A stretch of 64,000 nucleotides of DNA from Corynebacterium sp. Marseille-P3884 (GTDB lineage: Bacteria; Actinomycetota; Actinomycetes; Mycobacteriales; Mycobacteriaceae). The DNA lies in the NCBI RefSeq assembly GCF_017942225.1, contig NZ_JAGKSD010000005.1, forward strand, positions 62,001 to 126,000, read 5' to 3'. The notes under the pieces were generated by a model. It did no database searches, was not told the origin of the DNA, and was given only the letters and a program-made list of their open reading frames with translations. Positions 1 through 9,352 of this stretch are shown here, piece by piece. A program made the position numbers and the translations under genes. Every line of letters begins with the position of its first letter. The stretch's first letter is position 1.

Positions 1-153
1 GTAGTTGAACGCGTGCGCCGCGCCCGCCGAAACTCCCCCGACCCACCCGAAACGCACATCTTCCTGAATCAATCGGACGATTGCCGGCGCGGTGTAGGAG
101 TTACGCATGCCGCCACCTTCAACGACGAGAGCTGTGTCGGTGGCATCAATCAT
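1..153 (-). CDS. patatin-like phospholipase, N-terminal part (runs off window)
   Basis: Fifty-one residues are visible, starting [15 protein letters not shown]. They include the oxyanion-type GGGMRN segment and the GVSAG nucleophile elbow (Ser42) of patatin-like serine lipases. The segment is almost residue-for-residue parallel to the complete neighbour at 181-1047, so the two are tandem paralogues about 27 bp apart on one strand, probably co-transcribed. The rest of the gene lies outside the window, so the catalytic Asp cannot be checked. Confidence 0.85.
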   Translation of the reverse strand, partial: MIDATDTALVVEGGGMRNSYTAPAIVRLIQEDVRFGWVGGVSAGAAHAFNY

Positions 154-180
154 GCGGACGATTCTAGGACGAACCGGAGT

Positions 181-1047
181 TTAGTTCTCCAGGAACTCCT
201 TGACCGCACCCCATTCGCGGTCGAACTGCTCTTTGCCGGCCGCGAAATTCTTCTGCAGCTTCGGCACCTTGAACTCCGCGTTCTCCACCATCATCTGCTC
301 CGGGTAGAAGACGTAGGCCTGTCCGTCGGCGGCGAGCTCGTCGATACGCGCCTTGGCCTTGTTGTACGCGTCTGGGCGGTCGATGGTGCGGCGGGCGACC
401 TCGGGGTATTTCGGGAACATGCGGCGCACCATGGCCGGGCGGTTCACCGGCTCGCGCACATAGTCGCGGGGCTTGGTGGCCAGCACAAGTAGTTTGCTGA
501 ACCCTGCGCGTTCAGCGGCGCCCACCAGCAGTCCACCGTCGTCGCCGAGCGCGCCGTCGACGTACGGCACACCGTCGATCTTCGCCATCGGCATGAGCAT
601 CGGCATGGTGGACGATGCGCGCATGACCAGGTTGATCGTGTCTTCGTCCTGCAGGTCGGCGTTCTTCCACGCGACGGATTCGCCGGTGTCGGCGCGGACG
701 GCCTCGATGTGGATCGGGGTCTCGTTGGCCACGAAAGCGTCGAGGTTGAACGGCAGTTCCCCGCCGCGATCCTGGAACATGAACTCCGCATTCATCAGCC
801 CACGGCCGAGCGCGAGCGAACGCAGACCGCCGATCTTCGGGTGGCCCATGAACGTCGTGAACGCCTCCTCGGTGCGCTGCGCGTCCCCGGACAGGAGGTT
901 GATGGCGTGGATCGCGCCGGCCGAGACACCGCCGACCCAGCCGAACTGCACCTCTTCCTCGATCAGCTTCATGATCGCGGGCGCCGTGTACGAATTGCGT
1001 GTTCCGCCGCCCTCAATCACCAGAGCGGTATTGCGTGCGTCAATCAT
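181..1047 (-). CDS. patatin-like phospholipase family protein
   Basis: A 288-residue protein with the patatin/RssA-type serine-aspartate dyad. The glycine-rich GGGTRN segment is at residues 13-18, the nucleophile elbow GVSAG at 40-44 (Ser42), and the catalytic Asp probably D164 in the VDGALGD segment. No signal peptide or membrane span is evident, so a cytoplasmic acyl hydrolase on lipid or ester substrates is likely; the true substrate is unknown. The next gene downstream is a paralogue that starts with nearly the same residues, suggesting recent tandem duplication. Confidence 0.9.
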   Translation of the reverse strand: MIDARNTALVIEGGGTRNSYTAPAIMKLIEEEVQFGWVGGVSAGAIHAINLLSGDAQRTEEAFTTFMGHPKIGGLRSLALGRGLMNAEFMFQDRGGELPFNLDAFVANETPIHIEAVRADTGESVAWKNADLQDEDTINLVMRASSTMPMLMPMAKIDGVPYVDGALGDDGGLLVGAAERAGFSKLLVLATKPRDYVREPVNRPAMVRRMFPKYPEVARRTIDRPDAYNKAKARIDELAADGQAYVFYPEQMMVENAEFKVPKLQKNFAAGKEQFDREWGAVKEFLEN

Positions 1048-1073
1048 GGTTCACCAGTGTAAGTCGCTTCACA

Positions 1074-2210
1074 CTATTCGTGGTGTTTTGACGCTGCTTC
1101 TTCTTTGACATCTTCTGCCATCCGGTACAGCCAGAGACGCACCTTGCGCTGGAACAACACGCCATCCTCGGCGCGCGGGGCGGCCTGGATCATGTCCGCG
1201 GAATCGTATCCTGCCTGCAGTTCTTTCGCCCGCAAAATCTCTGCGTCGATCTTCACGCCGAGCAGCAGGACGATATTCATGCCCCACACCGCGATCAAAA
1301 CGGCGAGCACAGTTCCGAACGCGCCGTACGCGCTCCGCAGACCGAAAATCGACAAATACACACCGAATAGCGCCCATTCGGCACCGATGACGAGCATGGA
1401 GAACACCGCACCGACGGTCAGCAGCCGGTAGCGGCCGGGGCGCACATTGGGCGCGAAGTAGAACAGACACGACACGAGCACGATCGCCGCAACCACGACA
1501 GCCGGATAACGCGCCCACTCCCACACCGGCAGCAGGATCTGGTTCAGATAGTCGACAGCACCGGTCAATCCGAGGGGCTCAGCAATCGGGCCGAGCACGG
1601 CGTTGATGATGGATTCGCGCAGCACGAGCGCCGCCACCACGATGACGAGCCCGACGACGAGCAACAGCGTGATGGCCCACATGGTCAGCCATGTCACGGG
1701 CAAACTCCGCCCTTCCATCCGCCCGTAGATCACATTCGTCGACCGCGAGAACGCGCGCACATACGCCGACGCCGCCAGCAGCGACACGAGGAGGGAGAGC
1801 ACCAGTGCGACGGTGCTCTGCGCGGGGGTGCCCACGACGGTCACGAACAGGTCGAAGGCTTGGGAGCGGAGGGCTTCGGGCACGGTATCGTCGATCAGCC
1901 CGCCCACCATGTCGTGCAGCGCGCGCTCATCAGTGGGAAAGAGCAGGGTAACCATGGAATAAAACGCCAGCAGCATCGGCGCGAACGCGGTCACGCTGAA
2001 ATACGTCATCGTCGCACCGCGGTCCATCAGCGCCAGCGGCCCGAAGTCCATCACGGTGCGCGCGAGGACCAGCTTCCACGCTTTCCAGGACAGCCAGTTG
2101 CCGCGCCGCAACGGTTCAGGGCGGCCGCGGTCGGGCTCGACCATCTCGATGCGCCCGGGCCCGTACGGCTGCACGAATTCCGCAGCGTGCGAGATGGATT
2201 CCTGACTCAT
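1074..2210 (-). CDS. YihY/BrkB-family inner membrane protein
   Basis: A 378-residue integral membrane protein of the YihY/virulence-factor-BrkB family. About six hydrophobic segments can be seen between residues 55 and 320, for example the GPLALMDRGATMTYFSVTAF and AVWGMNIVLLLGVKIDAEI regions typical of the family. Start and end tails are charged and cytoplasmic in character. The family's molecular function is not settled. It precedes the patatin pair on the same strand by 26 bp, so co-transcription is possible. The divergent gene at 2260 shares a 49-bp promoter region with it. Confidence 0.9.
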   Translation of the reverse strand: MSQESISHAAEFVQPYGPGRIEMVEPDRGRPEPLRRGNWLSWKAWKLVLARTVMDFGPLALMDRGATMTYFSVTAFAPMLLAFYSMVTLLFPTDERALHDMVGGLIDDTVPEALRSQAFDLFVTVVGTPAQSTVALVLSLLVSLLAASAYVRAFSRSTNVIYGRMEGRSLPVTWLTMWAITLLLVVGLVIVVAALVLRESIINAVLGPIAEPLGLTGAVDYLNQILLPVWEWARYPAVVVAAIVLVSCLFYFAPNVRPGRYRLLTVGAVFSMLVIGAEWALFGVYLSIFGLRSAYGAFGTVLAVLIAVWGMNIVLLLGVKIDAEILRAKELQAGYDSADMIQAAPRAEDGVLFQRKVRLWLYRMAEDVKEEAASKHHE

Positions 2211-2259
2211 GCATCACACATTATCGGGCGCACAGCTCTCCGCGTTGTAGGGTTGGGCC

Positions 2260-2718
2260 ATGTCATGGGCACAAAATAACGAGCTCGGTTTCGAAACGAG
2301 CATCTGGGAGCCGATCCTCATCCTCGTGATCATCTTCATGCTGATCGCCATCCCCGCCATCGTCGCCGCATTAGTCTTCCTCAAAAAGCGCAGCCGCATC
2401 ACCGTCTACCACGCGGACACGCTGTCGGTTCGCACGGCGAATATCAGCCCAGAATCGGACGACATCATCGTCATCATCACAGTCGAGGAAGACGCGTTCA
2501 AACGCATTTCGCTTATCGACGCCCCGTTGCGCCTCACCTCCCCATCCTCCCGCCCCGTCACCTTCCAGCCGGGTGTCTCCGGCCCGCCGGTCCTCGACCC
2601 GAATGAAGGCTGGATCATTCCGGTATCGAAGGAGACTCAAGCCGAATTGCGCGCCCTTCCCGCCGGTAAGGAGCACGAGCTTACCACGACGAACGTGGCT
2701 TTCATCGTCGAGAATTAG
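2260..2718 (+). CDS. small membrane-anchored hypothetical protein
   Basis: A 152-residue protein with one strong hydrophobic span at residues 17-42 (PILILVIIFMLIAIP region) and then a soluble, proline-rich domain of about 105 residues. I do not recognise a family. The ATG at 2260 has no good ribosome binding site, but a TAGGGT hexamer at 2248-2253 lies 6 nt upstream, so a leaderless transcript is likely. The coding strand carries one copy of the GCTTATCGACG word at 2511-2521. GC-rich third positions support that it is a real gene. Confidence 0.7.
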   Translation: MSWAQNNELGFETSIWEPILILVIIFMLIAIPAIVAALVFLKKRSRITVYHADTLSVRTANISPESDDIIVIITVEEDAFKRISLIDAPLRLTSPSSRPVTFQPGVSGPPVLDPNEGWIIPVSKETQAELRALPAGKEHELTTTNVAFIVEN

Positions 2719-2727
2719 CTACGCGAA

Positions 2728-3927
2728 CTAGCCGCGGCGAAGATAGCCCGACCGGATCTGCACGGTCCTTACGGCCGCGGAGCACAGCGCCAATCCCGCC
2801 AACACCCAGTACGGCAAGGACGGCCCCACGAAGCCTGCCAGCCACTCGATCAACGGCGGGTACCCGAAGCCGATGTAGCTGGCCACGTAGTACACGCCGA
2901 TGACAGCGCCGCGCTTGGCCGGCGGGCTGAATGTCTCGACATCGAGCAGGCCCTCACGCAAACACAGCCCGTACGCCAAACCGAGGAAGACCGAAGCCAC
3001 CACGAACATCGCGAATGACGGTGCCGCCCCGCCGATTGCGGCGAGGCTCATGCCGACCGCCGAGCACACTGCCCCGACCACACCGGATACTGGGCCGAAT
3101 TCGAAGCGCCGGCCGAGCGCCTGGATGGCCAGGCCCGACCCGAATGCCGTCACCGCCGCCACGCCGGGCAGGAACGCACTGGACTCGAAATGCTGCCCGA
3201 CGCGGCCGGAGAGCACCACGATCGCACTCGTCATTGACGCGAAGACCCACAGCCCCATCGGGAATGCCGTCGCAAGTGCTTTCTTCGCAGACCGGTCATG
3301 TTCATCAGCACGGACTCCCTGGTCTTCTTCCTTCTTCTCCACCAACACCTCGCGCGTATTCGGCGCATCGCCGACTACGACGGAGAACGCCACCGCGGCG
3401 ACAGACAGGAGAATCGACGCGATGTACGGGATATAGATCGCGTTGTGGGCGTCGACGAGGTGCGCGATGATGCCGGAGGCGATCGGCCCGAGCATGAAAC
3501 CCGAGGTCAAAAAGATGCCCGCCAGCGTCGTACCCGCCGCGCCACGCAGCCTGCCCGCCCATGCGGTTCCGGCGCTGACCACCAGTCCCACACCGAGGCC
3601 GATCACGAATCGCGCGAGCAGTAATATCCAGGGGATTTCCTGCCAGAACATCAAGGCGGTATTGCCGAGTGCCGCGACGATCGCTCCCACCATCACTGCC
3701 GGGCGTGAACCGAACCGATCGGCCACCAGACCGCCCAGAATCAGGCACGGAAAAAGCCCGAGCGCATAAATGCCGTAGGCACTGTTGACCAGCAGCGTGG
3801 ACATGTGCTGGTGCTCGCGCAACACCACGAGCACCGACGCGAAGTGGTTCGCGGCCCACCCCGCCGTGATCAGGAAGGCGACAACGCTGGCGAAAACCAG
3901 CTGCGGTTGAGACTTCTTTGTTTCCAT
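2728..3927 (-). CDS. MFS transporter
   Basis: A 399-residue major facilitator protein with about 12 hydrophobic segments. An MFS loop-like motif GGLVADRFGSRP follows the second span, and a long charged central loop (EKKEEDQGVRADEHDRSAKK) separates the halves. The ATG at 3927 is chosen over upstream in-frame starts because AAGGAGACAGAAG sits directly before it. It is divergent from the D-serine ammonia-lyase gene with 92 bp between the starts, which suggests shared regulation. Transport of D-serine or a related amino acid is only a guess from this position. Confidence 0.85.
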   Translation of the reverse strand: METKKSQPQLVFASVVAFLITAGWAANHFASVLVVLREHQHMSTLLVNSAYGIYALGLFPCLILGGLVADRFGSRPAVMVGAIVAALGNTALMFWQEIPWILLLARFVIGLGVGLVVSAGTAWAGRLRGAAGTTLAGIFLTSGFMLGPIASGIIAHLVDAHNAIYIPYIASILLSVAAVAFSVVVGDAPNTREVLVEKKEEDQGVRADEHDRSAKKALATAFPMGLWVFASMTSAIVVLSGRVGQHFESSAFLPGVAAVTAFGSGLAIQALGRRFEFGPVSGVVGAVCSAVGMSLAAIGGAAPSFAMFVVASVFLGLAYGLCLREGLLDVETFSPPAKRGAVIGVYYVASYIGFGYPPLIEWLAGFVGPSLPYWVLAGLALCSAAVRTVQIRSGYLRRG

Positions 3928-4019
3928 CTTCTGTCTCCTTCCGGATGCACGATGCCCGCTGTAATGAACAATGTGACCCACGTAACTGTACACCCGCCCG
4001 TTTCCTACAATGGATCCCC

Positions 4020-5240
4020 ATGACCATGCCTTGGGATCGTCCAGCTCACCCACCGCAGACGGCGCCACAGCCGCTCTCGCTTCTCGACGGCATTGCCCAC
4101 AGCCACGAGATCTCCTGGACCCCGACCCCCGAATCGACGCTTGCCTCGGACATCGTCACTGCTGTCGAAGAAGCATCCGCGCGTTTCGATCGCTTCGCTC
4201 CGTGGGTCGCCGAACACTTCCCCGAGACCGTCGACGGAACCATCGAATCGCCGATTCAGCACGTTCCTGAAACCCGCGATTTTCTCTCCCGCCTACTGCA
4301 GCGGGACCTTCCCGGCGAATTGTGGGTCAAGCGCGACGATGCCCTGCCAATCAGCGGCTCCATCAAGTCGCGCGGTGGAGTCCACGAGGTTTTCCGTCTC
4401 TTTGAGGAAAAACAGCATGAATCGCTCTCCGTCGCCTCCACCGGCAACCTTGCCCTGTCCATCGGCACGGTCGGCCCCCTGCTCGGTTTCGATACCGAGG
4501 TCCACATGTCTGTGGACGCCAAACAGTGGAAGAAGGACCTACTGCGCTCCCGCGGGGCAACGGTGATCGAGCACCCCGGGCTGTTCACGGAGACCGTGGC
4601 CGCAGCACGACACTCCGCCGGCGATGCCTTCTTCATTGATGACGAGAATTCCCTCGGACTCTTCGCCGGCTATGCGGTGGCCGGCCAGCGCCTCAAAGAG
4701 CAATTCGAGGCGGAAGGCAAGAACTTCACCCCAGACAACCCGCTCTATGTGTACCTCCCCTGCGGTGTCGGCGGCGGCCCCGGCGGTGTCGCCTTCGGCA
4801 TGAAGATGGCATTCGGCGAGGCAGTCTCCTGCCACTTTGTCGAGCCCACCGCCAGTCCCTGCATGCTGCTCGGCGCGTTCACCGGCAACCCGGATGTCAC
4901 CTGTGCTGACTACGGCCTATCCGGGCGCACCATCGCCGACGGCCTGGCCGTCCAGAGCCCCTCGCCGCTCGCTTTTGAGCACGCGGCGCATCTGGTCAGC
5001 GGTTTCCACACGCTCAACGACACCACGTTCCTCGCCGCAGTGAACTGGTTGGAGCGGAGCGCGAGCATCATCGCCGAACCGTCGGCGACCGCCGGACTCA
5101 CCATTCCGTGGCGCCTTCCCGACCTCCCCGACACCGCCACCCACCTGGTGTGGCTCACCGGCGGCTCGCTCATTCCCGACCAAGACAAAGACCGCCTGCG
5201 CGGGCAGGCGGCCACAGCCTCACTTCACTGGCAGCGCTGA
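4020..5240 (+). CDS. dsdA: D-serine ammonia-lyase (D-serine dehydratase)
   Basis: A fold-type II PLP enzyme of 406 residues that converts D-serine to pyruvate and ammonia. The PLP-binding lysine is K116 in ISGSIKSRGG, and the phosphate-binding glycine loop is the PCGVGGGPGG segment. Overall similarity is to DsdA rather than to L-serine or threonine dehydratases; the E. coli enzyme is slightly longer (about 440 residues). The ATG at 4020 is preferred over 3918 because the latter lies inside the divergent neighbour's start region; 4026 is an alternative. Its stop abuts the stop of the convergent flavoprotein gene. Confidence 0.9.
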   Translation: MTMPWDRPAHPPQTAPQPLSLLDGIAHSHEISWTPTPESTLASDIVTAVEEASARFDRFAPWVAEHFPETVDGTIESPIQHVPETRDFLSRLLQRDLPGELWVKRDDALPISGSIKSRGGVHEVFRLFEEKQHESLSVASTGNLALSIGTVGPLLGFDTEVHMSVDAKQWKKDLLRSRGATVIEHPGLFTETVAAARHSAGDAFFIDDENSLGLFAGYAVAGQRLKEQFEAEGKNFTPDNPLYVYLPCGVGGGPGGVAFGMKMAFGEAVSCHFVEPTASPCMLLGAFTGNPDVTCADYGLSGRTIADGLAVQSPSPLAFEHAAHLVSGFHTLNDTTFLAAVNWLERSASIIAEPSATAGLTIPWRLPDLPDTATHLVWLTGGSLIPDQDKDRLRGQAATASLHWQR

Positions 5241-6902
5241 TCACTCACGCGCGGCGTGCTCGCCCACCCGCTTGCCGGAGTGGATGCAGCCGCCGAGGAA
5301 GGTTCCTTCCAGAGCGTTCTTGCCGTGCATTCCGCCGCCGCCGAAACCGGCGGCCTCGCCGCAGGCGTAGAGGCCGGGGAAAACGCTGCCGTCGGCAAGC
5401 AATGCTCGGCCGCCCAAGTCCGTCTCGATTCCGCCGAGCGTCTTGCGCGTCAAAATATGCAGCTTGACCGCAATGAGCGGGCCCTTCTTCGGGTCCAGCA
5501 AGCGGTGCGGCTCCGCGCAGCGGACAATCTTGTCGCCGAGGAAATTCCGCGCGGTGCGGATGTAATTGACCTGCGCGTCCTTGGAGAAATTGTTCGTTAG
5601 CTGGGCATCTCGCTCGACCAGTTGCTTGCGCACCAGTTCGCCATCGACCTCGACACCGTCATCTCCGAGCTCATTCATCTTGCGCACGAGGTCCTCGACC
5701 GTGTCTGCGGTGACCCAGTCGACGCCGTTGTCCATGAATGCCCGGACCGCCGGGTGCGTTCCGGGACCGACCTTGCCGGCCAGCTTTTTCAGCGACTTGT
5801 CCGTCAGATCCGGGTTCTGCTCCGAGCCGGAGAAAATGAACTCCTTGTCGGCGATGTGCTGGTTGAGAATGAACCACGAATAGCCGTAACCCGTCCTACC
5901 GACGTGCGCGAGCGCAGCGATATTGTCCGAGCCCGGGAACAGGTTGGTCGGCAAGCGCTTGCCGGTCGCGTCCAGCCACATGGAGCTCGGCCCCGGAATG
6001 ATGCGGATGCCGTGGCCCGGCCAGATCGGGTCCCAGTTGATCATGCCCTCCGGGTAGTGCCACATGCGGTCGGTGTTGACCAGGTTCGCGCCGGCGGCGG
6101 CCGCGATATCGATGCCGCGGCCGTCGACATGCTCGGGCACGCCGGTGACCATGTCCTTCGGGCACGGCCCCCACCGGTCCTCCGGCCACATCTCGCGCAC
6201 CTTGTCCAGGTTGCCGCCGATGCCGCCGGTGGAGATGACCACGGCTGCGCCGCGCACCTCGAACGGCTCCACCTCGTCGTTATTGGAGGCGATGCCACGG
6301 TCACGAGAATCAGCTGCCAGCTTCACGCCCCGCACTCCCACGGCACGCCCATCTTCGACAATGATGTCGTCGACGCGGTGACGGAATTTGAATTCCACTT
6401 TTCCGGCCTGTTCGGCACGCTCAACCGGCTCGCGGAAGACACGCACGACCTCCGGGCCCGTGCCCCACGTCAAGTGAAAACGCGGCACGGTATTGCCGTG
6501 GCCTGACGCATCGCCCGAGCCGCGCTCGGCCCATCCGACGGTGGGCAGCACACGCAGCCCCAGCTCTTTCAAATAGCCGTGCATCTCGTTGGACGCGAAC
6601 CGGACGTATTCACGGCCCCACTCGCGCGGCCAACGGTCATGATCCTCGTCGTCGTAATCGGCGGAATTCTCCCAGTCCGTCCACGCGAGATCCTCGAAGT
6701 CCTTCGCCCCCATGAGTTTCTGTTCCGGTGTGCCCACCATGAACAGTCCGCCGAGCGACCAGAATGCCTGCCCGCCGAGGTTCGCCCTGCTCTCCTGTTC
6801 CACGAACACGACGCGGCGACCCGCTTTGACCGCCTCGTGCGCGGCGACCAAGCCCGCCAGCCCGGCCCCCACAATGACAATGTCTCCCGATTTTTGTTTC
6901 AT
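5241..6902 (-). CDS. FAD-binding dehydrogenase (ketosteroid dehydrogenase/fumarate reductase-like flavoprotein)
   Basis: About 553 residues with an N-terminal Rossmann dinucleotide motif IVGAGLAGLVA (G12, G14, G17), the acidic VVFVEQES segment that binds the FAD ribose, and a C-terminal GLYACGEAAGFGGGGMHG flavin-binding stretch. This architecture matches the group of putative FAD-binding dehydrogenases related to 3-ketosteroid dehydrogenases; the substrate is unknown. The start is uncertain. ATG at 6902 puts the Rossmann fold at the N terminus, but ATG 6917 has a GAAAAG element 4 nt upstream and GTG 6947 is also in frame. Confidence 0.85.
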   Translation of the reverse strand: MKQKSGDIVIVGAGLAGLVAAHEAVKAGRRVVFVEQESRANLGGQAFWSLGGLFMVGTPEQKLMGAKDFEDLAWTDWENSADYDDEDHDRWPREWGREYVRFASNEMHGYLKELGLRVLPTVGWAERGSGDASGHGNTVPRFHLTWGTGPEVVRVFREPVERAEQAGKVEFKFRHRVDDIIVEDGRAVGVRGVKLAADSRDRGIASNNDEVEPFEVRGAAVVISTGGIGGNLDKVREMWPEDRWGPCPKDMVTGVPEHVDGRGIDIAAAAGANLVNTDRMWHYPEGMINWDPIWPGHGIRIIPGPSSMWLDATGKRLPTNLFPGSDNIAALAHVGRTGYGYSWFILNQHIADKEFIFSGSEQNPDLTDKSLKKLAGKVGPGTHPAVRAFMDNGVDWVTADTVEDLVRKMNELGDDGVEVDGELVRKQLVERDAQLTNNFSKDAQVNYIRTARNFLGDKIVRCAEPHRLLDPKKGPLIAVKLHILTRKTLGGIETDLGGRALLADGSVFPGLYACGEAAGFGGGGMHGKNALEGTFLGGCIHSGKRVGEHAARE

Positions 6903-7010
6903 ACACGAAACATACATAATTCTTTTCACGCCGTGTCCGTTTTTCACTCACCCGGCGGAAAACCCTGATCCCGGGTAACGTGACTGGGAGGCAATCAGAA
7001 AGGTAGATAC

Positions 7011-8201
7011 ATGAAAATTGCGGTTCTCGGCGGCGACGGATTCTGCGGCTGGCCAGCTTCCTTGCACCTTTCAGACATCGGTCACGATGTCACCATCGTC
7101 GATAACCTTTCACGCCGACGCATTGATGAAGAGCTCGGCGCCGAATCCCTCACCCCCATCGCGTCTATCGACGAGCGCATCGCCGCCTGGAAAGAAGTCT
7201 CCGGCAAGGAGATCGCCTTCCGCAATATCGATGTCGCCCAGGACTACGAGGGCCTGAAGGACTTCATCTCCACCGAGCAGCCTGATGCGATCATTCACTT
7301 CGCGGAGCAGCGCGCCGCACCGTATTCCATGAAGAATCCGGTGACGAAGCGCTACACGGTAGATAACAACGTCAACGCCACCCACAACCTGCTCGTCGCG
7401 GTCGTCGAGTCCGGCCTGGACATCCACATCGTCCACCTGGGCACCATGGGCGTTTACGGCTACGGCACCGCTGGCATGAAGATCCCGGAGGGCTACCTGG
7501 ACATCAAGGTCGACACCGGCGAAGAGCTCGTCGACCAGCAGATCCTCTACCCCACCAATCCGGGCTCGGTGTACCACCTGACCAAGGTGCTGGACCAGAA
7601 CCTCTTCGCCTACTACGCCAAGAACGACGAACTGCGCATCACCGACCTGCACCAGGGCATCATCTGGGGCACGCACACCCCGCAGACGGAGCGCGACGAG
7701 CGTCTGATCAACCGCTTCGACTACGACGGCGACTACGGCACTGTGCTCAACCGCTTCCTCATGCAGGCGGCGATCGGCTACCCGCTCACCGTCCACGGCA
7801 CCGGCGGCCAGACCCGCGCGTTCATCCACATCCGCGACATGGTCAAGTGCGTCCAGATCGCGCTGGAGAACCCGCCGGCAAAGGGCGACCGCGTCAAGAT
7901 CTTCAACCAGATGACCGAGACGCACCGTGTGCGCGACCTGGCTGAACTGGTGGCAAGGATCTCCGGCACGGAATACGCGCTGGTTCCGAACCCGCGTAAG
8001 GAATCCGCGGAAAACGAGCTGCACGTTTCCAACGACACGTTCTTGAGCCTGGGCCTTGAGCCGACCAAGCTCGCCGAGGGCCTGCTCCAGGAGGTCGAGG
8101 ACGTGGCGAAGAAGTACGCCGACCGCGCCGACCGCAGCAAGATTCCAGCGCGTTCCCTGTGGACCCGCAACCAGTCAGAGGGCGTTCCGGAGAACGCATA
8201 A
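7011..8201 (+). CDS. sqdB: UDP-sulfoquinovose synthase-like NAD-dependent epimerase/dehydratase (SqdB/SQD1 family)
   Basis: A 396-residue extended short-chain dehydrogenase. The NAD motif is GGDGFCGWP (residues 8-15), the catalytic Thr is T145 in LGTMGVYG, and the YxxxK pair is Y188/K192 in SVYHLTKV. Several long stretches, including ALNRF-type, PLTVHGTGGQTRAFIHIRD and VKIFNQMTE, parallel plant SQD1 and cyanobacterial SqdB, which join UDP-glucose and sulfite to make UDP-sulfoquinovose. Ribosome binding site AGAAAGGTAG precedes the ATG. A SQD2-like glycosyltransferase starts 2 nt after its stop, which supports a sulfolipid role. Assignment is by remembered similarity, without alignment. Confidence 0.8.
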   Translation: MKIAVLGGDGFCGWPASLHLSDIGHDVTIVDNLSRRRIDEELGAESLTPIASIDERIAAWKEVSGKEIAFRNIDVAQDYEGLKDFISTEQPDAIIHFAEQRAAPYSMKNPVTKRYTVDNNVNATHNLLVAVVESGLDIHIVHLGTMGVYGYGTAGMKIPEGYLDIKVDTGEELVDQQILYPTNPGSVYHLTKVLDQNLFAYYAKNDELRITDLHQGIIWGTHTPQTERDERLINRFDYDGDYGTVLNRFLMQAAIGYPLTVHGTGGQTRAFIHIRDMVKCVQIALENPPAKGDRVKIFNQMTETHRVRDLAELVARISGTEYALVPNPRKESAENELHVSNDTFLSLGLEPTKLAEGLLQEVEDVAKKYADRADRSKIPARSLWTRNQSEGVPENA

Positions 8202-8203
8202 GC

Positions 8204-9352
8204 ATGCGGATCGCCATTTTCACGGAGGTCTTCCTCCCCAAGATCGACGGTGTGGTCACTCGTGTGATCCGCACCGTCGACCAGCTGGCGGAGATGGGCC
8301 ACGAGGTGATGATTTTCGCCACCGGCGACACCCCGGAGACCTACGCCGGTTTCCCAGTGGTGCGCGCCCCGAGCTTCTCCTTCCACTACATCTACCCGGA
8401 GATCAAGGTGGGCCTGCCGGCGCCGACAGTGGCGAAGAAGCTCAAGGATTTCAATCCCGACGTCATTCACGCCGTCAATCCCGTCTTCTTTGCCGGCTAC
8501 GGCGCTGTACTGGCAAAACTCCAGAAGAAGCCGCTGCTCGCGTCATTCCACACCGATGTGCCCGCCTACACCGAATCGCTGAAGATCGGGCTGGTGAAAA
8601 AGCCCGCCACTGCACTCATCCGCGCCTTCCATAACCGTGCGGAGATGAACCTGGTCACCTCGGACCCGATGTTGGACACTGCGAAAAGCTACGGTCTGCG
8701 GGACCTTGCTGTGTGGCCGAAGGCGGTCGACACCGTCGGCTACCGCCCGGATAACTACTCCGCTGAAATGCGTGCCACGCTCACCGACGGCAACCCGAAT
8801 GCCCCTCTCCTCATTTACGTCGGCAGGATGAGCGCGGAGAAGAACCTCGCCATTCTCAACGACATCATGCCGCTTCTCCGCGAGAAAGTTCCCGGCGCCC
8901 GCCTCGCCATGGTCGGCGCGGGTCCGCAGTTGGAGCAGATGAAGAAGGATTTCGATCCCGCGTACACCGTGTTCACCGGCTACATGTCGGGCACGCCCCT
9001 CGCCCAAGCCTTCGCCTCCGCCGATGTCTTCGCCTTCCCCTCTCTGACGGAAACGCTCGGTCTCGTCGCCCTCGAATCCTTCGCGTCGGGCGTGCCCGTC
9101 GTTGGCGCACGTGCCGGGGGCATCCCGTTCGTCATTGAGGATGGGCAGACCGGCATGCTCGTCGACAAAGACGCATCGCCAGAACAATGGGCGGACGCAT
9201 TCGCGGGCCTGCTTATCGACGCCCCGCGTCGCACCGCCATGTCCGCCGCCGCCCGCGCAGAAGCCGAGCGCTGGTCATGGCGCGCCGCGACGGAAAAACT
9301 CGTTGAATACTACGAAGTCTGCACCACGAAGAAGTCCGCAGACTCACACTGA
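8204..9352 (+). CDS. sqdX: GT4 glycosyltransferase, likely sulfoquinovosyltransferase (SqdX/SQD2-like)
   Basis: A 382-residue GT-B fold glycosyltransferase of family 4. The C-terminal half holds the donor-binding EX7E-like segment FPSLTETLGLVALES and the stretch GVPVVGARAGGIP, followed by WSWRAATEKLVEYYE, all closely parallel to plant SQD2. The ATG at 8204 lies 2 nt after the sqdB stop, so the two are co-translated. The predicted role is transfer of sulfoquinovose from UDP to diacylglycerol at the inner membrane face. The alternative is a mannosyltransferase related to MgtA, common in corynebacteria. The 3' end overlaps manA by 43 bp, convergently. Confidence 0.75.
   Translation: MRIAIFTEVFLPKIDGVVTRVIRTVDQLAEMGHEVMIFATGDTPETYAGFPVVRAPSFSFHYIYPEIKVGLPAPTVAKKLKDFNPDVIHAVNPVFFAGYGAVLAKLQKKPLLASFHTDVPAYTESLKIGLVKKPATALIRAFHNRAEMNLVTSDPMLDTAKSYGLRDLAVWPKAVDTVGYRPDNYSAEMRATLTDGNPNAPLLIYVGRMSAEKNLAILNDIMPLLREKVPGARLAMVGAGPQLEQMKKDFDPAYTVFTGYMSGTPLAQAFASADVFAFPSLTETLGLVALESFASGVPVVGARAGGIPFVIEDGQTGMLVDKDASPEQWADAFAGLLIDAPRRTAMSAAARAEAERWSWRAATEKLVEYYEVCTTKKSADSH

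Noticed and set aside
3928-4068. N-terminal extension of the MFS transporter to 4068
   Set aside because: AAGGAGACAGAAG before the ATG at 3927 decides the start, and the extension would cover the divergent dsdA promoter.
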